Shown in pieces: positions 43,544 to 52,194 of a stretch of 64,000 nt of DNA. Source of the stretch: an uncultured bacterium. Its GTDB lineage: Bacteria > Cyanobacteriota > Vampirovibrionia > Gastranaerophilales > Gastranaerophilaceae. The notes below the pieces were generated by a model that ran no database searches, was not told the DNA's origin, and saw only the letters and a program-made list of their open reading frames with translations. Every line of letters begins with the position of its first letter. The first letter of the stretch is position 1. The DNA lies in the NCBI GenBank assembly GCA_949294395.1, contig CASFGU010000048.1:25318-89317 (forward strand), written 5' to 3'. The position numbers and the translations under genes are program-made.

Positions 43544-44527
43544 TTATACCGCCGGCAGGTATGCCTGCGGGTAGTTGTAATCCTCTTTAAATCCTATGTG
43601 TCTGTATAGTTTCAACGCCTGAAAATTATTTGTTTCAGTCGTTGTGTTAACTTCTGTTATCGGCCGAGTTCCTGTTTCTGCCATCTGAATTAATTTTTCA
43701 ACAGATTTTTTAAGCATCTGTTTGGAAAGCCCTTTGCCCTGATGTTCTTTCGAAAGCGCCATTATCGGAATATTTGCTATCTGACCGCCTGTAAGATTCA
43801 TAAAACAAAAACCTGCAGGTTTGCCCTTGTATAAAAGAACGGTGGTGGCTTCAGGCAAAAATTCCGCGTAAAGGTTTTTTACAATCTTTGTTATTATGTC
43901 ATCAGTGCCCTCGCGGGTTTTGAACCGCGGATCAAAAAGCGCGTCGGCACTCTCTGTAAAAGCTTCGTTTACCACTTCTACCGCATCGTCAAAGTATTTT
44001 TCATTCCATTCCGTAAGTTCGTAATCTTTTTCAAGTTCAGGAAGCTCTGCCATTGCAAGAATTTCTTTTGAATTTGTACCGAACATCATAAAGCGCAGAA
44101 CCACAATTCCGATAAATCTAAATCGGTATCTTGCTGCGGTATGAATTAAATTTTTTTGTGCTCCAAGCATAGGGTAGCAGACAACTTTATCCTCTCTGTC
44201 GTATTCTGTTTCTCTCAAAAATTCCTCTATAAGATATTTGGCACGCTCCTCAATATTTTCCATATTGTATGAATGGATAATATTAAGTTCAACCGCTTCC
44301 GAAATTGAAGTTGTATAAATTAAAAATGCTACAGGGATACTATCCTCCAGAAGAACAATACATTTGATTAATTCTTTTTGGACTGCTTCTAAAAAATCTT
44401 TGTATTCAAGCGGATTCAGTTCAAACTTGTATTCTTCGACTGCTCTGTCCTTGAAATCGTTATAAACGCTTTCAAAGCCTGCATAATCTTCTTCGTTTAG
44501 TAATCTGGCTTTGTATGTTTTTTCCAT
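43544..44527 (-). CDS. GNAT-family N-acetyltransferase (tandem domains)
   Basis: A 327-residue protein made of two GNAT-like halves. The C-terminal half (about 165-327) has the acetyl-CoA loop in LSKEHQGKGLSKQML (Q-G-K-G), preceded by a beta strand IPIMALSK and followed by a conserved TNNFQALKLYRHIGF, the usual N-x-x-A-x-x-x-Y-x-x-x-G-F end motif. The N-terminal half (about 1-160) keeps the fold pattern but lacks the Q/R-x-x-G-x-G loop and may be inactive. The acceptor is unknown. It is upstream of the FliK-like gene and probably independent. Confidence 0.8.
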   Translation of the reverse strand: MEKTYKARLLNEEDYAGFESVYNDFKDRAVEEYKFELNPLEYKDFLEAVQKELIKCIVLLEDSIPVAFLIYTTSISEAVELNIIHSYNMENIEERAKYLIEEFLRETEYDREDKVVCYPMLGAQKNLIHTAARYRFRFIGIVVLRFMMFGTNSKEILAMAELPELEKDYELTEWNEKYFDDAVEVVNEAFTESADALFDPRFKTREGTDDIITKIVKNLYAEFLPEATTVLLYKGKPAGFCFMNLTGGQIANIPIMALSKEHQGKGLSKQMLKKSVEKLIQMAETGTRPITEVNTTTETNNFQALKLYRHIGFKEDYNYPQAYLPAV

Positions 44528-44587
44528 AATTCTATCCTTGTTTGAACTGCGTGTGTCCGGCGGCTGCAGGGCGTGAAGCTGCAGGCA

Positions 44588-45799
44588 TTACAGCATGTGG
44601 TGCATTTTTTCTTTTTTAGTTGCCATATATCGTTTGTTGTAGTCGGTAATTTCGGACTCTACTTTTATTATATCATTTATTTCCAGCCCGTAACCCTTTA
44701 AACCGATGATTTTTTTAGGGTTGTTGGTAATAAGGTTAAACTTTCTGTAGCCAAGGTCAAGTATAATCTGCGCCCCGACGCCGTAATCCCTCAAATCCTC
44801 TTTAAATCCTAAAGAAAGATTGGCCTCAACGGTGTCCTGTCCTTTTTCCTGAAGCCTGTAAGCCTTTATCTTATTAACAAGTCCGATACCCCTGCCTTCA
44901 TGACCTCTTAAATACACAACCGCGCCTTTTCCGTATTTTTCAATCATTCTCAAAGCCCCGTGGAGCTGGGAATTACAGTCGCATTTAAGGCTGTGGAATA
45001 TGTCGCCGGTCAGACATTCACTGTGAACCCTCACCAGCGGAATCTTATCGCTGCCGTCGTCCTTTACAAGCGCAACATGTTCCTGTCCGGTAATTTTGTT
45101 TACATATCCGTAAATTTTGAAATGCCCGTATTTTGTAGGCAAGTCTGCTTCCGCCTCACGGCTCACAAGTTTTTCAAATCTGAGACGGTAGGCAATAAGT
45201 TCTGCAACCGAGATAAATTTTATACCGTATTTGTCGGCAAACTTTCTCAAATTATCTCTGCGCATCATATGCCCGTCATCATCCATAATTTCACACATAG
45301 GCCCTGCAGGAGTGTGACCGCATAATCTTGCTAAATCAACAACAGCTTCTGTATGACCGGTTCTTTGCAAAACCCCGCCCCTTCTTGCAACGCACGGGAA
45401 AAGGTGCCCGGGTCTGTTTAAATCAGACGGCACCGCATCATGCGCAAGTGCCACTTCTATGGTCTTTGCACGGTCAAACGCGGAAATTCCGGTGGTGACT
45501 CCGTATTTTTCAGCTGCATCTATACTTACGGTAAAGGCGGTTTTCATGCCTTCTGTGTTTTGTTCTACCATCTGCGGAAGCTGTAATTTTTCGGCTATTT
45601 CCGGAGAAATTGCAAGACAGATAAGCCCTTTTGCTTTCTCTGCCATAAACTTTATTATTTCCGGCGTAACCATCTGACCGGAGCAGATTATGTCGCCTTC
45701 GTTTTCTCTGTCCTCGTCGTCTGCTACGATTACGGGTTTTCCTGCTTTGAAATCTTCTATCGCTTCTTCTATCGAATCAAATTTGAAATCTTCTTCCAT
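44588..45799 (-). CDS. ribBA: Bifunctional 3,4-DHBP synthase / GTP cyclohydrolase II
   Basis: A 403-residue fusion. Residues 1-200 are RibB: DDEDRENEGDI, then GHTEAVVDLARLCGHTPAG with the acidic and His catalytic residues. Residues 205-403 are RibA: HSECLTGDIFHSLKCDCNSQ gives the three zinc cysteines, and RGHEGRGIGL and the NNPKKI motif are conserved. It makes both precursors of riboflavin. Its start codon shares a base with the ribE stop (TAATG at 45797-45801), so the two are translationally coupled. ribD and ribH are not in the window. No FMN riboswitch is seen upstream of ribE. Confidence 0.96.
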   Translation of the reverse strand: MEEDFKFDSIEEAIEDFKAGKPVIVADDEDRENEGDIICSGQMVTPEIIKFMAEKAKGLICLAISPEIAEKLQLPQMVEQNTEGMKTAFTVSIDAAEKYGVTTGISAFDRAKTIEVALAHDAVPSDLNRPGHLFPCVARRGGVLQRTGHTEAVVDLARLCGHTPAGPMCEIMDDDGHMMRRDNLRKFADKYGIKFISVAELIAYRLRFEKLVSREAEADLPTKYGHFKIYGYVNKITGQEHVALVKDDGSDKIPLVRVHSECLTGDIFHSLKCDCNSQLHGALRMIEKYGKGAVVYLRGHEGRGIGLVNKIKAYRLQEKGQDTVEANLSLGFKEDLRDYGVGAQIILDLGYRKFNLITNNPKKIIGLKGYGLEINDIIKVESEITDYNKRYMATKKEKMHHML

Positions 45800-46410
45800 T
45801 ATATAAATCCGTTCTCCTTTAAAAAGTCTGTGGTAATATTATTATTCTGCCTTGATAAAAATTTTTCAACATACCGTCCGAGAATATCTGTTTCAATATT
45901 TACATACTCGCCGTATTTTAAATCCTTGAGGGTTGTGTTTTCCAGCGTATGCGGAATAATTGCAACTTTAAATATATTACCTTTTGTTTCAGCAATCGTA
46001 AGACTCACACCGTTTACGGCTATTGAACCTTTATAGACGGCATACTTTGCCTCTGTATCGGGAATTTCAAATGTCATATCCCCGAGATATTTTCCCCTGC
46101 AGTCAACGTGACCCTGAACAATATGCCCGCCGATTCTTGTAGAAGGGGTGAGTGCTCTTTCAAGGTTTACTCTGCTGCCTGTTTTGAAATCCCCGAGCGT
46201 TGAAACGCGTAGGGTTTCACGGCTTACGTCTGCCGAAAAGCTGTCCGCCGTCATTTTTGTGACAGTCTGACAGCAGCCGTTAATTGCTATGCTGTCGCCG
46301 ATTTTTGTATCCTCGAGAACACTGTTGCACCCCACAGTAATTGATGCACCGTTTGAGTTTTTTGTAAATCCCTGTATAATGCCGATTTCTTCGATTATTC
46401 CGGTAAACAT
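45799..46410 (-). CDS. ribE: Riboflavin synthase alpha chain
   Basis: A 203-residue riboflavin synthase made of two lumazine-binding barrels. Landmarks are MFTGIIEEIG at the start, SIAINGCCQTVTKMTADSFS, then RIGGHIVQGHVD in the first barrel, and SIAVNGVSLTIA and the second barrel to about residue 185. It dismutates two dimethylribityllumazine molecules to riboflavin. It is first in a two-gene operon with ribBA. Confidence 0.95.
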   Translation of the reverse strand: MFTGIIEEIGIIQGFTKNSNGASITVGCNSVLEDTKIGDSIAINGCCQTVTKMTADSFSADVSRETLRVSTLGDFKTGSRVNLERALTPSTRIGGHIVQGHVDCRGKYLGDMTFEIPDTEAKYAVYKGSIAVNGVSLTIAETKGNIFKVAIIPHTLENTTLKDLKYGEYVNIETDILGRYVEKFLSRQNNNITTDFLKENGFI

Positions 46411-46923
46411 AAATTCAGTCTAGCACAAAATTATTATTGTGAATAGGGAGGGGTAAATGAAGTGAAGAGTGATGGGTGAAGCGTTCAACTAATTCCTTCA
46501 CTCTGCGGGGCGTCTGTTAATTTTTCATTGATAACCCCTCTTCGAAATCAGAGATCCATTTCCTCTCACAAAACGATACTTAATCGTTCCAGTTCCCGCC
46601 ATTTGCGGGGCGGGCGGCAGGGTCTCTAGGGGAGGACAATAATCTTAAAATTTATTGCAATGAAATGTTAACAATCCACACACAGGGGAGGGTGCCGGAG
46701 GCGGGAGAGGGGCGGTTATGTTGAACGGGCGAAAAGTTGAATGGTTGAAAGGTGCAACTTTTGAGATGTCATTCTGAAACGTTAATCGTCCAGGCTCACA
46801 TAAATTGTCACTGTTCTAAATCTCATTGTTTTGTGCAGGTGGAATTTACTAACCTGACATAATTTATTGCTTCATCGTCTTATTGCCATTTTAATTGCTC
46901 TTAGCGTCCTAACCTTATTTATA
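46411..46923. other. Long intergenic region with repeats, no gene
   Basis: It contains degenerate GTTCAACNNGTGAA-type motifs (46479, 46720-46752), the MITE-like element 46515-46673, and a complement of the GACG-TTAGGACG repeat near 46876-46915. No ORF with SD or family signature is seen, and no tRNA or riboswitch fold was recognised. Confidence 0.6.
46515..46673. repeat. MITE-like element family 1, copy 2 (longer)
   Basis: Terminal inverted repeats TGTTAATTTTTCATTG (46515-46530) and CAATGAAATGTTAACA (46658-46673), with two mismatches. In inverse orientation the interior matches 41609-41711 (TTTTAAGATTATTGTCCTCC, GATTTCGAAGAGGGG) but carries about 60 nt of extra sequence rich in GC hairpins (46560-46620). 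Confidence 0.65.
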
Positions 46924-46932
46924 TGATATAAT
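46924..46932 (+). promoter_or_regulatory. Extended -10 promoter, leaderless geometry
   Basis: TGATATAAT (TGnTATAAT) ends 6 nt before the ATG at 46939. There is no clear -35 and no Shine-Dalgarno site. Confidence 0.6.
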
Positions 46933-46938
46933 ACATTT

Positions 46939-48006
46939 ATGAAAATCTTATTCATCACAGACTTATATCCCGTTACTGAAACAGAAAAAACAACGCCGCG
47001 AACCTTATATGATTTTGTTGAAGGTTTTAGAGAAGCCGGTCACAGCGTTGATGTGATAAAACCTAATTTTATCCTCAACTCTTTTATCCGCAAAAAACCG
47101 TTCTACAAAACCGGCCTGTATAAGGATATATATAATATAAATTACTGGACGCCATTCTGGTTTAATGTTAAAAGAAAACTTAACCGGAAGCTTGACTACG
47201 ACATAGTTATAGCTCACATGCCGTCTGGAATCTTATTTGCGAACAGACTTAACCTTCCGTTCGTTGCAGGCATACATAATTCTGATTTGACAGTCCTCAC
47301 AAGCCCGCTTTACAGGCTGCACTTCAAAAAACGTCTGGAAGATGCACTGCAAAATGCAAAAGCAATAGCCTGCAGGTCAGAAATTCTCCGGAAAAAACTT
47401 CTTGCACTCTATCCTGAATTTGAAGGGAAAACCTTCACCGCTCCATCCGGAGTGGATGAGAATATTATTACGACTTCCCCCTTCACCCCTCTCCGTTCAC
47501 CTGTGAAAGTTTTGACCTGCGCAAACTTTAAAAAAAGAAAAAATATTGATAAAGTTATTCTTGCCCTAAAAAATCTGGAAGGTTTTGAATTGACTGTAAT
47601 AGGGGATGGCAGCGGCAGAAAATATTTAGAAAAACTTGACAGAAATGTAAAATTTACGGGTGCGCTTCCGCATGATGAAGTTCTTGAAAGAATGCGCGGC
47701 AGCGATATTTTTATACTGCCGAGTATCAACGAAACCTTTGGTATGGTTTATTTAGAGGCGATGGCATCCGGCTGTATTACAATAGCCACAAAAGACGACG
47801 GGGTTGACGGAATAATAAAAAATCAGGTAAACGGATTTTTAACCGTACCTGATGCTGAAGAAATAAGAAAACTTTTTCAATTTATAAAAAGTATGGATAG
47901 CGATAGCTTAAAAGCATTGCGCTGCAATAGTTTCTCTACGATTAAACAGTACACAAAAACAGCCTGCTGCAACCATTATTTGCAACAAATTTTTAAGATT
48001 TTGTAA
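46939..48006 (+). CDS. GT4-family glycosyltransferase
   Basis: A 355-residue GT-B enzyme. The C-terminal nucleotide-sugar site has ILPSINETFGMVYLEAMASG, the E-x7-E motif of family GT4. FTGALPHDEVLERM precedes it at the normal spacing. The N-terminal acceptor domain begins MKILFITDLYPVTETEKTTP. Residues about 178-190 (TTSPFTPLRSPVK) read like an in-frame insertion with base sequence similar to the intergenic TTCACC-type repeats. The role is probably exopolysaccharide or lipopolysaccharide sugar addition. It is monocistronic. Confidence 0.87.
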   Translation: MKILFITDLYPVTETEKTTPRTLYDFVEGFREAGHSVDVIKPNFILNSFIRKKPFYKTGLYKDIYNINYWTPFWFNVKRKLNRKLDYDIVIAHMPSGILFANRLNLPFVAGIHNSDLTVLTSPLYRLHFKKRLEDALQNAKAIACRSEILRKKLLALYPEFEGKTFTAPSGVDENIITTSPFTPLRSPVKVLTCANFKKRKNIDKVILALKNLEGFELTVIGDGSGRKYLEKLDRNVKFTGALPHDEVLERMRGSDIFILPSINETFGMVYLEAMASGCITIATKDDGVDGIIKNQVNGFLTVPDAEEIRKLFQFIKSMDSDSLKALRCNSFSTIKQYTKTACCNHYLQQIFKIL

Positions 48007-48108
48007 AGATTTGACATCATGCAGGCATGTTTTTGCTAGTATTAACTAAGTTGGTTAATTTACCCCTGAGGATAAACGGCCGAACATACTCGAAAGGAAG
48101 AGAAATTA

Positions 48109-49713
48109 ATGAAAAAATTTTTAACCGCACTTTTTACAATGTTAATCAGCGTACAACAGGCTCAGGCATTTAGTATTGACGCATTTATGGACAAAAACAT
48201 CGCGCCTGTTTCCGACAAAATAGCAAGTCTGATATTTTTCCCGGTTCACGTTTTCGGAGCTGATGTTCCATTGATTATTTTCTGGATTTTGTTTGCGGGA
48301 ATATTTTTCACGTTCTACCTGAGAGGGATTGCCGTATGGGGCTTTAAACACGCCTTTGACAATGTTTTTAGACCTAAAAAAGGTAAAAACGGGGATGATG
48401 AAGGGGAAGTATCGCCTTTTCAAGCCTTGATGACTGCTCTGTCAGGAACAATCGGGCTTGGAAGTATTGCAGGTGTCGCAATTGCAATTTCAATGGGCGG
48501 GCCGGGGGCGGCTTTCTGGATTATTGTCGGAGCGCTTCTGGGGATGTCTTTGAAGTTTGTGGAAGCGGCGCTTGCCGTCAAATACAGAAGATTTAACCTA
48601 GACGGTTCAATCTCCGGCGGGCCTATGCACTATATGGCGCACGGCTTAACCAGAAAAAAACTCAGATGGCTCGGGCAGCCTCTGTCTGTCATCTTTGCTA
48701 TCCTTTGTATTTGCGGGGGGATAACCGGCGGAAACATGATTCAGATTAATCAGGCTGCCAACCAGTTTGTAAATGTCTGCGGCGGAGAAAACGGATTTAT
48801 GCACAACCTTCACTGGGTAATCGGACTCGGTATGGCAATACTTGTCGGATTAATCGTAATCGGCGGTATCAAAAATATTGTTAAAGTTACTGAAAAAATC
48901 GTTCCTTTGAAAATATTTATATATTTGTTTGCGGCACTGGCAGTTATCATCTGCAACTTCAAATTAATTCCGCATGCAGCATGGATTATTGTTAAAGAAG
49001 CGTTCAAGCCTGAATCCGTTTACGGCGGAATGTTTGTTGCAATGATTATGGGTTTGCGCCGTTCTGTTCAGTCAAATGAAGCAGGAACAGGTTCTGCTCC
49101 GATTGTTTATGCAACAGTCAAAACAGATGAACCGCTTTCGCAGGGGTTTGTAGCACTTTTAGACCCGTTTTTGACAGGATTTATGTGTACAATGACTGCT
49201 TTTGCCATTGTAATTACCGGTGTATATAAAACCCATGCCGGTCACACATCAGGGATAGAGATGACATCCGATGCAATTTCATCAGTTATGCCGTTTTTCC
49301 CGACACTTCTTGCCGGAATTGTTCTTCTGTATGCCCTGTCTACCATAATAAGCTGGGCTTATTACGGTCAAAAGTCATGGAACTTCCTGTTCGGAGAGGG
49401 GAAAAAACGAACACTTCTATTCCAATTTATATACTGCGGATTTATTGTAATCGGCTCGGTGCTGAATGTAACTTCTGTTATTAATATAACTGATGCTATG
49501 ATGATAGCCATGTCGCTTCCGAATATTATAGCGATGTATATTCTTGCGCCGGAAGTTAAAAAAGATTTGAAGTCATACTGCCAGAAATATCAGTTAGGCA
49601 AATGGATTAACAGGGATTGGCTTGCAGAAGTAAAGCCGGCGCCGGTTCCAGTTACAGTTGAAGAACAAGAAGAAAGCGGGGAATTTCCATGTCCGAACAA
49701 CAAATTATCGTAA
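48109..49713 (+). CDS. Alanine/glycine:cation symporter (AGCS)
   Basis: A 534-residue sodium- or proton-coupled amino acid symporter with about eleven membrane helices. Signatures are TALSGTIGLGSIAGVAIAIS and GGPGAAFWIIVGALLGMSLK, the latter the AGCS P-G-A-x-F-W-M block, then AGTGSAPIVYATVKTDEP. A cleavable-looking N-terminus (MKKFLTALFTMLISVQQAQA) precedes the first helix, which is common in this family. GGAAGAG is at 48096. A TTGACA at 48011 is possibly part of a promoter. It overlaps the ACT-domain gene by 25 nt in another frame. Confidence 0.92.
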   Translation: MKKFLTALFTMLISVQQAQAFSIDAFMDKNIAPVSDKIASLIFFPVHVFGADVPLIIFWILFAGIFFTFYLRGIAVWGFKHAFDNVFRPKKGKNGDDEGEVSPFQALMTALSGTIGLGSIAGVAIAISMGGPGAAFWIIVGALLGMSLKFVEAALAVKYRRFNLDGSISGGPMHYMAHGLTRKKLRWLGQPLSVIFAILCICGGITGGNMIQINQAANQFVNVCGGENGFMHNLHWVIGLGMAILVGLIVIGGIKNIVKVTEKIVPLKIFIYLFAALAVIICNFKLIPHAAWIIVKEAFKPESVYGGMFVAMIMGLRRSVQSNEAGTGSAPIVYATVKTDEPLSQGFVALLDPFLTGFMCTMTAFAIVITGVYKTHAGHTSGIEMTSDAISSVMPFFPTLLAGIVLLYALSTIISWAYYGQKSWNFLFGEGKKRTLLFQFIYCGFIVIGSVLNVTSVINITDAMMIAMSLPNIIAMYILAPEVKKDLKSYCQKYQLGKWINRDWLAEVKPAPVPVTVEEQEESGEFPCPNNKLS

Positions 49714-49967
49714 CAGTATCAGGAGTAGACAAAGTGGGTATTGTTGCAAAAGTTACAGCAGTGCTTGCTGAATATGAAGTTAATATTGAGGATATAAAAC
49801 AAACCTTGATGCAGGGGCATTTTGTAATGTTTTTGCTCGGCAATATCGGAAAATCAAAGTACAATTTCAAAGAAATTAAAGACGCACTCACTGAAACCGG
49901 AAAAGAACTCGGTATGGAAATCTGGGTTCAGAGAAAAGAAATTTTCGATAACATGCACATGGTTTAA
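49689..49967 (+). CDS. ACT-domain protein, UPF0237 family
   Basis: A 92-residue single ACT domain (QQIIVTVSGVDKVGIVAKVT at residues 4-23, then VNIEDIKQTLMQGHFVMFLL), the UPF0237 family of small amino-acid-binding regulators. In many bacteria a UPF0237 gene is immediately followed by a UPF0210 gene; here that partner lies 4.8 kb away at 54778. Overlap with the amino acid symporter suggests it may sense or regulate the transported amino acid. Start ATG 49689 lies inside the symporter gene with GGGGAA just upstream. Confidence 0.88.
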   Translation: MSEQQIIVTVSGVDKVGIVAKVTAVLAEYEVNIEDIKQTLMQGHFVMFLLGNIGKSKYNFKEIKDALTETGKELGMEIWVQRKEIFDNMHMV

Positions 49968-49984
49968 AAAAGACTATAAGAAGC

Positions 49985-50008
49985 AGGTCGGATTTACAAA
50001 TCCGGCAA
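49985..50008. repeat. REP palindrome 3
   Basis: AGGTCGGATTTACAAATCCG then GCAA, a one-base variant of the family. Confidence 0.7.
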
Positions 50009-50021
50009 ACATATTTATAGA

Positions 50022-50098
50022 GGAACAGCAGTATTAATTTTCTCAACACGCTCCCGCGCTGCTCCCGCTATCGTTTCGAAAATCAATACTACTATTCC
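50022..50098 (+). repeat. MITE-like element family 2, copy 2
   Basis: Inverted arms GGAACAGCAGTATTAATTTT / AAAATCAATACTACTATTCC around the core ACGCTCCCGCGCTGCTCCCG C TATCG. Confidence 0.7.
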
Positions 50099-50122
50099 GG
50101 TATGTCAGATAAGGCAGTAGTG

Positions 50123-50148
50123 GTAGGTCGGATTTACCAATCCGACAA
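50123..50148. repeat. REP palindrome 4
   Basis: GTAGGTCGGATTTACCAATC then CGACA; the stem GTCGGATT / AATCCGAC is kept while the loop changes. Confidence 0.7.
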
Positions 50149-50232
50149 AAGATTTTCTTCGGAAACAAAGGAACCCGCCTTGCAGAGCGGGGCGGGGTAA
50201 ATTAATAAAATACCGGTATATCGAATACCATA

Positions 50233-50424
50233 TTAAGGAATAAATTTTTTCTCTTTGAAAAGCGTAATAATACGTTCATTCTGTTCCTGAATTTTTTCAA
50301 TTAAAAGGTTAATCCTGAGCATTTCATCACTGTCAAACGCATCCGAATATGTACGTGTAATATCACATAGACTGTTAATCTGCAGTGCGGCATCTGCTAG
50401 TTGTGATATTTCTCTTTCGTCCAT
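50233..50424 (-). CDS. Small 63-residue helical protein (module 3 target)
   Basis: A 63-residue acidic helical protein, MDEREISQLADAALQINSLC at the start, with IEKIQEQNERIITLFKEKKF near the end. GAGGT lies 5 nt before the ATG. It is transcribed divergently from the XRE gene at 50538. Its promoter is covered by a strong inverted repeat, so it is very likely repressed by that regulator. Same length and context as the gene at 25419. Function unknown. Confidence 0.65.
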   Translation of the reverse strand: MDEREISQLADAALQINSLCDITRTYSDAFDSDEMLRINLLIEKIQEQNERIITLFKEKKFIP

Positions 50425-50475
50425 TTTTACCTCTTATTGGTTAAGTTATATTGCTAATTTTTTATTCTATAAAAA

Positions 50476-50503
50476 GATTTTACTCTCTATAAAGAGTAAA
50501 ATC
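50476..50503. promoter_or_regulatory. Operator candidate, module 3 (11-bp inverted repeat)
   Basis: Perfect arms GATTTTACTCT (50476-50486) and AGAGTAAAATC (50493-50503), 6 nt apart. They span from the -10 to the edge of the -35 of the minus-strand promoter. Confidence 0.7.
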
Positions 50504-50505
50504 AA
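50477..50505 (-). promoter_or_regulatory. Promoter of the module 3 small protein
   Basis: On the minus strand, TTGATT (50505-50500), a 17-nt spacer and TAAAAT (50482-50477). The inverted repeat at 50476-50503 lies directly on it. Confidence 0.65.
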
Positions 50506-50537
50506 CCCTTAATGAAAAATATTATACAATTGGCTAT

Positions 50538-50756
50538 ATGTTATATAATAAAGTTTCAAAACTAATTGGCGAAAAAAGATTGACTATTGCTGAAACAGCA
50601 AGAATTGCTAATGTCAGATATAATACTATTTATAACTTGTACCATGATAAAACAACGTCAATTGAATTTGAAACAATTAATAAACTCTGTTATGCTCTGG
50701 AATGTACTCCGAATGATTTGTTTCGTTATGTTCCGGATGAGGAACCTCCTGTATAA
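50538..50756 (+). CDS. XRE-family HTH regulator (module 3)
   Basis: A 72-residue Cro/C1-type regulator of the short YozG-like kind: LIGEKRLTIAETARIANVRY, then NTIYNLYHDKTTSIEFETIN and KLCYALECTPNDLFRYVPDE. All five helices are present. There is no SD before ATG 50538; TATACA at 50523-50528 would place the transcript start very near the ATG. It is divergent from the 63-residue gene. It is the probable ligand of the inverted repeat at 50476-50503. Confidence 0.88.
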   Translation: MLYNKVSKLIGEKRLTIAETARIANVRYNTIYNLYHDKTTSIEFETINKLCYALECTPNDLFRYVPDEEPPV

Positions 50757-50814
50757 GTTTCTTTAAGCAGTGAGGTATGCCTGACTTACCTCTTATCATC
50801 TTAAAGTCTTACCA

Positions 50815-50838
50815 GTCGGATTAGTAAATCCGACCTAC
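50815..50838. repeat. REP palindrome 5
   Basis: GTCGGATTAGTAAATCCGAC followed by CTAC, in inverse orientation. TTCAACC / TTCACCC-type motifs follow at 50852-50899. Confidence 0.75.
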
Positions 50839-50889
50839 ATTACTAATGTTAAACCATTCACCCCTTAATCCTTTCAACCATTCAACTGT

Positions 50890-52194
50890 TCACCCGTTCA
50901 CTTCTTTGATAAATTTTTCCACCCATTTGACGAGTGTGGAAATTTCATAAGGCTTTGGCAGATAAAGGTCTGCACCCGAGTTTAAGATAAGTTCCTTATC
51001 ATGAAAAATTGAGGTAATAATTATTTTTGTATTATTGTATGCAGGGTTTTGCCGGATTTTCGCAGCAGTTTCAAGCCCTGATTTTTCCTCAACGGTTCCG
51101 GCATCAAGTATTATTACTGCAGGGATTTCGTTTTCATCCTTGTGAGTGCGGAACTGCCTGAATGTTTCGGTTTCATAACCCTGCATATTTAATATAGTGG
51201 TTAATAAAAGAGTCATTGCTTCATCGGGTTCGATAATGGAAATCTTCCGGTTGTAATTTTTTTGGTAAACGGAATCTCTGGCGGAAAGTTTCGCACGCTC
51301 AATCAGATAATTAGAGCCGGACGGACGGTCTGCTGTGCGGTGAATATTTAAAAGAGAAGCTATAAGCTCATGCGGCTCGGAATATTTTTTGTACTCATCA
51401 GTCACAACGCCAATTGTTGTGTGCATAAAATCGGAGCGCCTGCCTGCGGTGTCATCCCCCTGCATAATCATATATCCGCGTGCACTGTCAGATTTTGAGT
51501 AGAATTTAGGCGCAACGGTGTCAAAGGCAAAGGTTAGAAAGTTTGCAATCTTTTCTGCTTTGTAAGGTGTTGTTATCACAAGAAACTCGTTTTCCGACAA
51601 ACTACCCAGGAAATCGTCCTCGCTTAACGATGATGTGATAATTGCTGAATATGTCTGCAGTAATCTGTCAGAGGCAAGTTTTGTGTAGGCTTCTCTGTAG
51701 TTTTGGAAGTTTTCAACAGTTATATAAAGGCATGCCCAGCCGGAATTTCCGGTTAAGGCTCTTTTTATTGCACGCAGCGAGTAATTTTTATTCGGAAGCA
51801 TTTTCATTAAATCAAGATTTGATTCAAACTCCCTCCGAAGATGCGCTTTTATTCGCATGACAAATTCTTCCGGATTAACAGGCTCCGATATAAAATCATC
51901 GGCGCCCCCTTCCAGAACTTTCAGTTTATCCTCAAGTTCAGCGGATTTTGAAAGCGCAATGATAATCGGACGCATGTTATATGTGAGGGCGCGGATTTTT
52001 CTGCAATAATCCGACAGGTCGCTGTCTATGCTGTCTGAAATTATTATCATGTCGGGTTCTTTATCCTGAATAATTTTCATTGCCGAAATCAGGTTTTTTG
52101 TCAGGATTACCTGTGAAAACCTGTTTTTCAAAAGCTTCTTATACTTGGCGGGAAGTTCGCGTCTTTTATCTATGATGAGGGTTACTGTCTGCAT
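50890..52194 (-). CDS. Response regulator: REC - degenerate GGDEF - REC
   Basis: A 434-residue protein. REC domain 1 (about 1-118) has the phosphoacceptor region PDMIIISDSIDSDL and SEPVNPEEF for the Lys-Pro motif. The middle (about 135-290) has GGDEF-fold spacing, but the active site reads SLSENEFLVI, so it cannot make cyclic di-GMP. REC domain 2 (about 312-434) has AVIILDAG and LPKPYEIS. The gene overlaps the kinase gene by 13 nt (52182-52194), so the two form a two-component pair. There is no DNA-binding domain; output is probably by protein contact. Confidence 0.82.
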   Translation of the reverse strand: MQTVTLIIDKRRELPAKYKKLLKNRFSQVILTKNLISAMKIIQDKEPDMIIISDSIDSDLSDYCRKIRALTYNMRPIIIALSKSAELEDKLKVLEGGADDFISEPVNPEEFVMRIKAHLRREFESNLDLMKMLPNKNYSLRAIKRALTGNSGWACLYITVENFQNYREAYTKLASDRLLQTYSAIITSSLSEDDFLGSLSENEFLVITTPYKAEKIANFLTFAFDTVAPKFYSKSDSARGYMIMQGDDTAGRRSDFMHTTIGVVTDEYKKYSEPHELIASLLNIHRTADRPSGSNYLIERAKLSARDSVYQKNYNRKISIIEPDEAMTLLLTTILNMQGYETETFRQFRTHKDENEIPAVIILDAGTVEEKSGLETAAKIRQNPAYNNTKIIITSIFHDKELILNSGADLYLPKPYEISTLVKWVEKFIKEVNG

